The position numbers and the translations under genes are program-made. A DNA stretch of 64,000 bases from GCA-2861595 sp035526335 (GTDB lineage Bacteria; Actinomycetota; Acidimicrobiia; Acidimicrobiales; GCA-2861595): contig DATLCN010000036.1 of assembly GCA_035526335.1 (NCBI GenBank), positions 62,001-126,000 on the forward strand, read 5' to 3'. Positions 32,211 to 39,327 of the stretch are shown in pieces. Below the pieces are notes generated by a model. It searched no databases. It was given only the letters and a program-made list of their open reading frames with translations, and was not told where the DNA came from. How positions within the stretch are numbered: the first letter of the stretch is position 1; each line of letters begins with the position of its first letter.

Positions 32211-34682
32211 ATGACCGACACCATGATCGGCGGCCCCGGCGACGACGGCCTCGGATCCATCGAACCCATCGAGATCCAGGAGGAGATGGAACGCTCCTTC
32301 CTGGACTACGCCATGTCCGTGATCGTGCAGAGGGCGCTGCCCGACGCCCGGGACGGCCTGAAGCCCGTGCACCGCCGGATCCTGTTCGGGATGCACGACC
32401 TGGGTCTGCGCCCCGACCGGCCACACATGAAGTGCGCCCGGGTCACGGGCGAGGTCATGGGCAAGTTCCACCCTCACGGGCCGTCGGCCATCTACGACGC
32501 CCTGGTGCGGATGGCCCAGCCCTTCAGCCTTCGCCATCCGCTCATCGACTTCCACGGGAACTACGGCTCGCCTGATTTCCCGCCGGCCGCCGAGCGCTAC
32601 ACCGAGTGCCGTCTTGGGGCACTGGCCATGAACATGCTGGCCGCCATCGACGAGGACACCGTCGACTTCGCCCCGAACTACACAAACGAGTTCGAAGAGC
32701 CCGTCGTTCTGCCCGCCCGTTTCCCCAACCTGTTGGTGAACGGGAGCCAAGGCATCGCCGTGGGAATGGCCACCAACATCCCTCCCCACAACCTGGGCGA
32801 GATCATCGATGCCACCGTGTACCTGATCGACAATCCTCAGGCCACTCCCGACGACCTCATGAACTTCGTAAAGGGCCCGGACTTCCCCACCGGGGGGTAT
32901 ATCCTCGGCCGGGCCGGGCTCATCGACGCCTACCGAACGGGACGGGGGAGCGTGAAGATGCGGGCCCGGGCCGAGATCAAGGAGTCGAAGTCGGGCACCG
33001 CCATCGTGGTCAGCGAGCTCCCCTACCAGGGAAGTGTCGCCTCCATCTCGGTGCGGATCAAGGAGCTGGTGGATGCACGCGAGCTCGAGGGGATCCGCAG
33101 CCTCGACGACCTGTCCGCGGGCATGGACACCAAGCTGGTGATAGGCCTGCGCCGCGACGCCAACGCCAACGTCGTGCTCAACAACCTCTACAAGCACACC
33201 CAGCTGCAGACGAGCTTCGGTGTGAACATGGTGGCGCTGGTCGACGGCGTGCCGCGCACCTTGAATCTGGCACAGGCTCTTTCGGCGTACGTCGACCACC
33301 AGGTCGACGTCATCACCCGCCGCTCGCAGTTCCGGCTCAAGAAGGCCCAGGACCGGGCTCACATCGTGGAGGGGTTGCTCAAGGCCCTCGACATGATCGA
33401 GCAGGTGATCGGGCTCATCCGCGGCTCCGCGGACCGGGGAGCGGCCCGCAACGGGCTGATGGGCACGCCGTTCGAGTTCAGCGAGGTGCAGGCCAACCAC
33501 ATCCTCGACATGACCTTGGGCCGGCTCACCCGCCTCGGGCGCACCGAGCTGTCGGAGGAGATGGCCAAGCTGCGCGAGATCATTGCGGACCTCAAGGCCA
33601 TACTGGCCGACCCGGAGCGCCTGCGCGGTGTCATCAAGACGGAACTGGTCGAGATCCGCAGCCAGTTCGCCACCCCCCGCAGGGCCGAGATCACCTACGA
33701 CCCGGGGAACGAGTCGGCCGAGGACTTCATCGATGACGTCGAACTGGTGGTGACCATGACCAAGGCCGGCTACGTGAAGACGGTGGCGGCCAGCGCCTTT
33801 CGTACGCAGGCGCGTGGTGGTCGGGGTGTCCAGGGGGCGAGACTCAAGGACGAAGATCTGATCACCCAGGTCATTCACACGACGGCGCACGCCTTCCTGT
33901 TGTTCTTCTCCAACCGGGGCAAGGTGTACCGCCTCAAAGCTCACGAGGTCCCCCTGAAGGACCGCACGGCCAGGGGAACACACCTGGCCAACCTGTTGCC
34001 CCTGGACGCCGACGAGCGCATCCAGGCCGTGGTCGCCACCCGCGACTATCCCGCCGACCGGTACCTGTTCTTTGCCACCAAGAACGGCACAGTGAAGAAG
34101 ACGCCCTTCAGTGAATACGACAAGTCCAGGCGTGAGGGGTTCATCGCCATCAACCTCAACGACGGCGACGAGCTGGTGCGTGTCATCCAGACCAGCGGTG
34201 AGGACGACGTGTTCATGGTGAGCCGGAACGGCGCCACCATCCGCTTTTCCGAGGACGATGTTCGGCCCATGGGCCGTGGCGCGGCCGGCGTGAGGGGGAT
34301 GCGGATGCGCCCCGGGGACGAGGTGGTGTCCTGCGACCTGGCCCGTGACGAGGTCGCCATTCTCATCGTCACTGACGCCGGCTTCGGCAAGCGGACCCAG
34401 CTCGACCGGTTCTCCCGCCAGACCCGCGGAGGCCAGGGTGTGCGGGGTATCCGTCTGACCGCCCGGCGGGGCTACGTGGTCGCCGCCTTTATGGTCGGGC
34501 TGGACGACGATGTCGTTCTCGTCTCCTCGACCGGCGTCACCATTCGCCAGCCGGTGCGGGAAATATCCTCCCAAGGCCGGGATGCCACCGGGGTGCGGGT
34601 CATGAACCTGGACGAAGGGCAGGCGGTGGCGTCGGTGGCGCCGATTCTCTTTGTCGAAGCGTCGATCGAAGTCGGAGGCTGA
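32211..34682 (+). CDS. gyrA: DNA gyrase subunit A
   Basis: An 823-residue cleavage/religation subunit. The quinolone-determining segment is HPHGPSAIYDALVRMAQPF, keeping Ser and Asp at the positions linked to drug binding. The catalytic Tyr is in AAERYTECRLGALAM. The C-terminal DNA-wrapping propeller begins with the GyrA box QARGGRGVQG near residue 535 and repeats such as RGAAGVRGMRM and RGGQGVRGIRL. ATG start. Confidence 0.97.
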   Translation: MTDTMIGGPGDDGLGSIEPIEIQEEMERSFLDYAMSVIVQRALPDARDGLKPVHRRILFGMHDLGLRPDRPHMKCARVTGEVMGKFHPHGPSAIYDALVRMAQPFSLRHPLIDFHGNYGSPDFPPAAERYTECRLGALAMNMLAAIDEDTVDFAPNYTNEFEEPVVLPARFPNLLVNGSQGIAVGMATNIPPHNLGEIIDATVYLIDNPQATPDDLMNFVKGPDFPTGGYILGRAGLIDAYRTGRGSVKMRARAEIKESKSGTAIVVSELPYQGSVASISVRIKELVDARELEGIRSLDDLSAGMDTKLVIGLRRDANANVVLNNLYKHTQLQTSFGVNMVALVDGVPRTLNLAQALSAYVDHQVDVITRRSQFRLKKAQDRAHIVEGLLKALDMIEQVIGLIRGSADRGAARNGLMGTPFEFSEVQANHILDMTLGRLTRLGRTELSEEMAKLREIIADLKAILADPERLRGVIKTELVEIRSQFATPRRAEITYDPGNESAEDFIDDVELVVTMTKAGYVKTVAASAFRTQARGGRGVQGARLKDEDLITQVIHTTAHAFLLFFSNRGKVYRLKAHEVPLKDRTARGTHLANLLPLDADERIQAVVATRDYPADRYLFFATKNGTVKKTPFSEYDKSRREGFIAINLNDGDELVRVIQTSGEDDVFMVSRNGATIRFSEDDVRPMGRGAAGVRGMRMRPGDEVVSCDLARDEVAILIVTDAGFGKRTQLDRFSRQTRGGQGVRGIRLTARRGYVVAAFMVGLDDDVVLVSSTGVTIRQPVREISSQGRDATGVRVMNLDEGQAVASVAPILFVEASIEVGG

Positions 34683-34717
34683 TCACCCGGCCTTCCGGGT
34701 TCTCGGGGGTGAGGGCT

Positions 34718-34738
34718 GGCGCAGGAACAACCTGCGCC
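34718..34738 (+). terminator. Hairpin after gyrA
   Basis: GGCGCAGG-AACAA-CCTGCGCC is a perfect 8-bp stem with a 5-base loop, 35 bases after the gyrA stop. Only two T follow, so termination may depend on hairpin strength alone. Confidence 0.55.
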
Positions 34739-34824
34739 TTCGTAGGCGCCCGTCCGAGCCCTACCTGTTCGCGCAGCGCGTTTCTGCGCCGACTATCAGC
34801 GCATAGGCCCGGAAGGTGGAATGA

Positions 34825-35379
34825 GTGGAAGAGCGTGGACAGGTGCTGCCGTTTACGGCAGTCATGGTGATGCTGGCCGGTTTGGCTTGTCTGTTCCTGG
34901 GGCGTATCGGCGGTGCCGCGGTGGCCCGGGCCCAGGCGGTGACCGCAGCTGATGCCGCCGCACTGGCCGGCGCTGCCGGCGGCCGGGAAGCGGCACGGGC
35001 ATCGGCCGCGGCCAACGGCGCCCGGCTGACGCGGTACGAGGAATTCGGAACCGATGCCCGGGTCGTGGTCGAACTAGGTGGTGCCCGCGCCTCGGCGCGA
35101 GGCCGGAGAGAGCCGGCCGCGAAGGGGCCCGTCGGGGCCGCCCCCGCTATGCGGGCGGCTCTGGCGAGGGCCGAACAGCTTTTGGGACGGGCTGTTCCGG
35201 TGGTCACCCCCGGGCCCGGCGATCCGCGCCAAGGCCGCCACCGCTCCGGCCTGGCCATCGACGTGCCCCGGTCGTTTGTAACCCGGCTGGCGCCGGTTGC
35301 GCTTCAGGCCGGATTGTGCCAGACGAACGTCGACGCCCACCCTGTCCACTTCGAACTGTGCCGTCAGGGACTACCGTGA
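34825..35379 (+). CDS. TadE-like membrane protein with C-terminal M15 peptidase-like segment
   Basis: A 184-residue protein. The N-terminus (ERGQVLPFTAVMVMLAGLAC, then AQAVTAADAAALAGAAGG) is the TadE/G-like single-helix motif of Flp-pilus-type proteins. The last 60 residues match the core of D-Ala-D-Ala carboxypeptidases: HRSGLAIDV (HxxGxAxD zinc ligands) and HPVHFEL (third His ligand). The usual catalytic Glu of ExxH is His. It may bind peptidoglycan stem peptides rather than cleave them. GTG 34825. It lies between gyrA and DUF3566, where mycobacteria have no such gene. Confidence 0.72.
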   Translation: MEERGQVLPFTAVMVMLAGLACLFLGRIGGAAVARAQAVTAADAAALAGAAGGREAARASAAANGARLTRYEEFGTDARVVVELGGARASARGRREPAAKGPVGAAPAMRAALARAEQLLGRAVPVVTPGPGDPRQGRHRSGLAIDVPRSFVTRLAPVALQAGLCQTNVDAHPVHFELCRQGLP

Positions 35380-35383
35380 GTGA

Positions 35384-35761
35384 GTGGCCCAGGGCCGGCG
35401 CGTGCGGCGCATCCTCCGCAGAGTCGATCCCTGGACGGTTCTGCGTTTCTCCGTGCTGTTCTACCTGTGCCTGCTGGTGGTGTCGCTCGTTGCCGGCCTG
35501 TTGCTGTGGACGGCCGCGTCCATTACGGGCGTGATCGACAACTTCGAACGCTTCATCAAGGAGCTGTTCGCCTTCCAGACCTTCGAGATCAACGGTGCCC
35601 TGATATTCCGTTCCACCGTGATCGGCGGTTTGGTCCTGGTCCTTCTCGGGTCCGGCTTCAATGTGCTCATGGCCGTGATCTACAACCTCACGTCGGACGT
35701 GGTGGGCGGTATCGAGGTCGCCGTGCTCGAGGAGGAGGCTGCGCGCCGTACGCCCGTCTGA
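35384..35761 (+). CDS. DUF3566 membrane protein
   Basis: A 125-residue protein with two helices (LFYLCLLVVSLVAGLLLW and STVIGGLVLVLLGSGFNVLM) and the conserved RRVDPWTVLRFS start and YNLTSDVVGGIEV end. The positional equivalent is Rv0007, between gyrA and tRNA-Ile. Function unknown, though the family has been linked to the cell division apparatus. GTG start four bases after the previous stop. Confidence 0.9.
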   Translation: MAQGRRVRRILRRVDPWTVLRFSVLFYLCLLVVSLVAGLLLWTAASITGVIDNFERFIKELFAFQTFEINGALIFRSTVIGGLVLVLLGSGFNVLMAVIYNLTSDVVGGIEVAVLEEEAARRTPV

Positions 35762-35797
35762 CGGCGCTGGGTGCTCGTGTAGCCTCGTCTCTCCCTC

Positions 35798-35871
35798 GGG
35801 GCTATAGCTCAGCTGGTTAGAGCGCAGCACTGATAATGCTGAGGTCGATGGTTCGACTCCATCTAGCCCCA
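35798..35871 (+). tRNA. tRNA-Ile (GAT)
   Basis: A 74-base cloverleaf. The acceptor arms GGGGCTA and TAGCCCC pair perfectly, the anticodon stem CAGCA/TGCTG frames loop CTGATAA (anticodon GAT), and the T-loop is GTTCGACTC. The 3' end reads ACCC, so CCA is not encoded. It has the same place as ileT after gyrA in mycobacteria. Confidence 0.97.
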
Positions 35872-36035
35872 CCCTCGAAATCGGCAAAAGCGCAGGTCAA
35901 GTGGCAGAGCGCAGTCGTGGCCCTGTCGCCAGAAGCCACGATTTACCTGGATGTTCCGTCGCTACGGGTACGTAGCGCGCACGGCGGACGACAGTGATTT
36001 CACCTCGCGGCCACCGTCAGCGCTTGGGCAGGAGT

Positions 36036-36299
36036 TCACAGGGTCGCTACGGCTCGATCCAAGCCACGCCGATCGACGATGCGCTCCACCCACAGCGCCT
36101 TCTCAACCAGCCTGTACAACACCCGGTAGTCGCCTACCCGCAGCCGTCGCCACGGTGCTTTGCCGTGCAGAGCCTTGACGTCGAGGTTGGCAGCCTCCCC
36201 GGCCAGCGCCTGGAGGGCGACCACGAGTCGCTGACGGTCGGGGCCTCGCTTGATCCGGCGCAGATCCCGCTCTGCTCGAGCGGACAGTTCGACGTTGAT
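36036..36299 (-). CDS. RelE/ParE family toxin, apparently starting at ATC
   Basis: About 87 residues. NVELSARAERDLRRIKRG at the N-terminus and WRRLRVGDYRVLYRLVEKAL near the C-terminus are typical of RelE mRNA-cleaving toxins, with the Arg/Tyr residues of the active face. The antitoxin gene lies upstream. The expected first codon is ATC at 36299, eight bases after GAGGGG, a good ribosome site. No ATG, GTG or TTG occurs between the upstream in-frame TGA and GTG 36224, which would remove the first helix. It is either a rare-start gene or a toxin silenced by a start-codon change. Confidence 0.72.
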   Translation of the reverse strand: MNVELSARAERDLRRIKRGPDRQRLVVALQALAGEAANLDVKALHGKAPWRRLRVGDYRVLYRLVEKALWVERIVDRRGLDRAVATL

Positions 36300-36367
36300 G
36301 GTCCGAGCCCCTCGTGAATCCCGACCCGGCTACGTCACCGGGGTACGGAGCACCGCAACGCGTGTGC

Positions 36368-36631
36368 TCACTGGTCAAGCTCAGCGAGGACCTCGCCGAG
36401 TGGCTTGCCCCGGATCCCCTTGGCGATCTCCTCATCGGCCTCCGCCATGTTGGCCACGAATTCCGGAGCGTTGGCCAGCACCCAGTCCTCGAGTGCCGCC
36501 TGGTCAATTGGGACGACCGCCGCAACCGGCTTGCCGTGCTTGGTGACGACTGCCGGCCGCCCTGATGTAGCGACCTCGTCCACCACAGCGCTGGCGTTGT
36601 TGGCCAGGTCCCGGATGCTGACAGTGCTCAT
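36368..36631 (-). CDS. Phd/YefM family antitoxin
   Basis: An 87-residue antitoxin: MSTVSIRDLANNASAVVDEV and RPAVVTKHGKPVAAVVPIDQ form the Phd DNA-binding fold, and the acidic C-terminal helix should wrap the toxin. ATG 36631 is preferred over ATG 36640 because TACAAT (minus strand, 36645-36640) would place transcription start at this codon. It lies 68 bp ahead of the toxin start. Probably autoregulated. Confidence 0.82.
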   Translation of the reverse strand: MSTVSIRDLANNASAVVDEVATSGRPAVVTKHGKPVAAVVPIDQAALEDWVLANAPEFVANMAEADEEIAKGIRGKPLGEVLAELDQ

Positions 36632-36733
36632 GCTGGTCATTGTACCCACAAGCGTTGCACGAACATCATCGGATCTCACCGAAGGCGTTCTGTCATCGCG
36701 GTTCTGAGCCCGGACGAGCTGGTGCGCCTCGCC

Positions 36734-37199
36734 GACGCGGGTGGTGTCGCCGGCGACCTGGGCGTAGCTGTCGGCCTTGCTCTGGGTCGCCGTCAGCGTG
36801 CCGGCGGTGCTGGTGTCGGCCACCTGGGCGCTCAGGATGTTGCCCGTGGTCCCGATGGGAGGTCAGCAACGTGCTGGGTGTCGCTACCGCCCGTCGCCGG
36901 GATCTCCACGTAGCCCTGGAGGACGCCGTTGGGGTCGACCAGCAGCGGGTCGACCGTCAGGCTGGCGATGAAGGCGTGCCCACTGACCGACTTCTCGGCT
37001 GTGCTCCCACAGGGCGCCACCTTGGGGAAGTCGCTGTGGGCGACGGCCGGGGACACGAACACGTCGGTCGCCTCGATCACCCCGGCGATGCCGGTGATGT
37101 GCAGCCGAATGCGGTGACCGTCAGGTCGGCTGACTGAACCGGAGGTGTGGTCTTGGCGCCGAAGGCGGCCGGGTTGAGTCCCAGTGAGGTCAAGCGCAT
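36734..37199 (-). pseudogene. Frameshifted choice-of-anchor-type surface protein
   Basis: Reading the minus strand from ATG 37199 gives PVQSADLTVTAFG. A frame change near 37103-37108 leads to LHITGIAGVIEATDVFVSP and GHAFIASLTVDPLL. A second near 36842-36860 leads to GNILSAQVADTSTAGTLTAT and SYAQVAGDTTRV. Joined, these resemble the repeating beta-sandwich of actinobacterial choice-of-anchor surface proteins. There is no signal peptide or anchor. Two frameshifts and missing ends indicate decay. Confidence 0.6.
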
Positions 37200-37270
37200 C
37201 TCACGTCCTGTGGGCTATTGGCTACGTCACGTGCATTTTGGGTGGTTCGAAGAATGTGGCGCGGCTGTCG

Positions 37271-38149
37271 TCAGCCGAGGGCGATGAGGGCGACGCCGCC
37301 TCCCGCCGCCGCCACACTGAGCGCCTGGATGCGGCTGAGGCGCTCTCCGAGAACGGCCCGTGCCAACAGCACGGTGACGGCGGGGTACAGGGAGGTGACG
37401 AGCGCCACCAGGGACAGCAGGCCCCGGCGGGTGGCGAGCAGGAACAGGACGTTGGCCACGACATCGAGCAGCCCGACGACGCCCACACTGGGGCGGGCAC
37501 CGGGCGCGGGAACGACCGTGCGGCCGGTAACGACGGCGACAGAAACGAGGAGAACGACCGACGAGATCTTGGCCGCGAAGATCGGCCACAGGCCGGCGGT
37601 GTCCCCAGTGCGGCCCAGGCAGATGAAAAAGGCGCCGAAGCCGACTCCCGAGACCAAGGCGGCCGCCACGCCAGGTCGGGAGAGCAGGCGGAGCAGGCCC
37701 CGTCGATCGAGCCGGCCTGCTTCGGCTGATGCGGCTTCGTCCTCGGAAGGCGATGCCGAGAGCACGACGATGGCGCCCAGTGCCAGGACCACACCGACGA
37801 GCGCCACCAGGGCGGGCCGCTCACCGCTCACCAGCCCGTAGAGGACAGGAATGGCGGCAGCCACCGCTCCGGTGATCGGTGCGGTGACGCTCATCCGCCC
37901 CACGGCCAGCGCGTGGTAGAGCAGCGCCAGGCCGACGGCCGAGCCGATGCCGCCGCCGGCGCCGGCCCACAGCGCGGAGCCGCCGCTGTCGCCCCTGACC
38001 ACGGGGAGCAGGGCTGCGACGGCGACCAGCCCGACGAACTGGGAGGCGACCGCCACGGACAGCCCGGGCGACACCCTTTCGGCTCGTCCCGCCACGAAGT
38101 CCGACGCCCCCCAGCTGAATGCCGACAGCAGGGCCAGAGCCAGGCCCAT
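37271..38149 (-). CDS. EamA/DMT family transporter
   Basis: A 292-residue protein with ten predicted helices in two EamA repeats (first: LALLSAFSWGASDFVAGRAE; second from about residue 155: VAAALVSGVGFGAFFICLG). Members export metabolites or take up small solutes; the substrate is unknown. ATG at 38149 directly follows the TGA of the upstream gene (TGAATG in reading direction), so the two are co-transcribed. Confidence 0.9.
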   Translation of the reverse strand: MGLALALLSAFSWGASDFVAGRAERVSPGLSVAVASQFVGLVAVAALLPVVRGDSGGSALWAGAGGGIGSAVGLALLYHALAVGRMSVTAPITGAVAAAIPVLYGLVSGERPALVALVGVVLALGAIVVLSASPSEDEAASAEAGRLDRRGLLRLLSRPGVAAALVSGVGFGAFFICLGRTGDTAGLWPIFAAKISSVVLLVSVAVVTGRTVVPAPGARPSVGVVGLLDVVANVLFLLATRRGLLSLVALVTSLYPAVTVLLARAVLGERLSRIQALSVAAAGGGVALIALG

Positions 38150-39292
38150 TCAGGCGATGGGCCGCTGGTAGCGGCCGGGGCGGCCGAGTAGAGCCGCCAG
38201 TGCCCGATCCGCAGTGGGCCGCTTCTCGGCTTCTTCTTCCAGCAGGGCCTTCAGGCCTGGGAGGGCCAGACCCTGGGCAAGGCTCCGGGAGCAGCCGATC
38301 AGATGCTGGGTCTCCTCGAAGTAGTTGGCCGCGACGAGCTTCTCCGAGGCCACGCTGTTCATCCAGTCCAGGTTGCTGAACCGGCCGTCGCCGAACGCCT
38401 TCTCCAGAGTCGCCGTCTCCACGAGGCGGCCCGGGGAGAAGCGGGACCACTCCGTGTCGAAGCGCCCATCGAGAACCCGGTAGCTCTCCCCGTCGAGGAG
38501 GGAGACCACGTATGCAGCCAGGGACGGGCCGAACCGGAGCGTCGCCACCTCGACCTCGCACCTTGCGGCATGGCGGGATATGACGTCGCGCCAGAACTGG
38601 CGTGCCGGCTCGGCGTCGATGTCGCTCGAGCGTCCGACGGCATGGTCGCGGGCCCGATGGGTGGCCTCGATCTCGTCCAGGAGCTCGGCGATCCGGCCAG
38701 ACTCCACCTCGAAGGACAGGCAAGCCTGGATGCCCTCGGCTTCCATCCGGGCCCGTGCCCGCCGAAGCTGCTTGCGCATCCCCCGTCCGAGCAGCCCCTC
38801 GAGGTGGCCCGCCTCGTCCTGGAACTCGATACGGGGCACCAGCCCCCCCGGAAGGATGAAGCCGATCTCGAGACGATCCACGAGCCGGGACGCCACGGGG
38901 TCGTCGGCCGGAAGCTGCTCCACCCTCAGCGCCCATTCCGAATCCATGGAGTCGAGGAACCCGACGAGGCCGTCGGCCAATGCGTCGCAGGCGTCGGGCG
39001 TGCGGGCGGGAAGCCGGCCCCGGTCGTTCCTTCCGTGGCCGACGGCGGCCACCTCGACGACCCCTTCGGTCTCGACCGAGCAGAGCAGGGCGACCGCGTC
39101 CAGCCGCCCCGAGGGACCGCTTCGTACTGTCACCGCACTGGGCGTGCCCGCCGTGAAGGCTCCCAGCCACGCCGTGAGCCAGGGACGCCGGGCGGTGATG
39201 GGAGCATCAGTGGCGTCGTGCAGATCGTCTAGATCGGCGCCCAGGTCGTCGAGCAGCGTCGGCCCCGAGATGACCTCCACGTACGGCGCCAC
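38150..39292 (-). CDS. BioF2-like (CelD-type) acetyltransferase
   Basis: About 380 residues with a C-terminal BioF2-like GNAT domain: RGMRKQLRRARARMEAEG, ELLDEIEATHRARDHAVG, RCEVEVATLRFGPSLAAYVV and DTEWSRFSPGRLVETATLEK. The family includes proteins involved in polysaccharide acylation. GTG 39292 starts the conserved part; the open frame to 39478 overlaps the upstream GGDEF-EAL gene and is unlikely to be used. The substrate is unknown. Confidence 0.82.
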   Translation of the reverse strand: MAPYVEVISGPTLLDDLGADLDDLHDATDAPITARRPWLTAWLGAFTAGTPSAVTVRSGPSGRLDAVALLCSVETEGVVEVAAVGHGRNDRGRLPARTPDACDALADGLVGFLDSMDSEWALRVEQLPADDPVASRLVDRLEIGFILPGGLVPRIEFQDEAGHLEGLLGRGMRKQLRRARARMEAEGIQACLSFEVESGRIAELLDEIEATHRARDHAVGRSSDIDAEPARQFWRDVISRHAARCEVEVATLRFGPSLAAYVVSLLDGESYRVLDGRFDTEWSRFSPGRLVETATLEKAFGDGRFSNLDWMNSVASEKLVAANYFEETQHLIGCSRSLAQGLALPGLKALLEEEAEKRPTADRALAALLGRPGRYQRPIA

Positions 39293-39327
39293 GCCTCCCC
39301 CCGTCGATGGGGCGCCGCCGCGCCCGC

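Noticed and set aside
30621..34574. 1317-codon open frame on the minus strand opposite gyrB and gyrA
   Set aside because: It mirrors codon bias of two certain genes; it is His/Val/Gly/Asp-rich without domains and runs straight across the gyrB-gyrA junction.
35798..37270. Integrated mobile element bounded by tRNA-Ile repeats
   Set aside because: No integrase and no second copy of the tRNA 3' end were found in the window.
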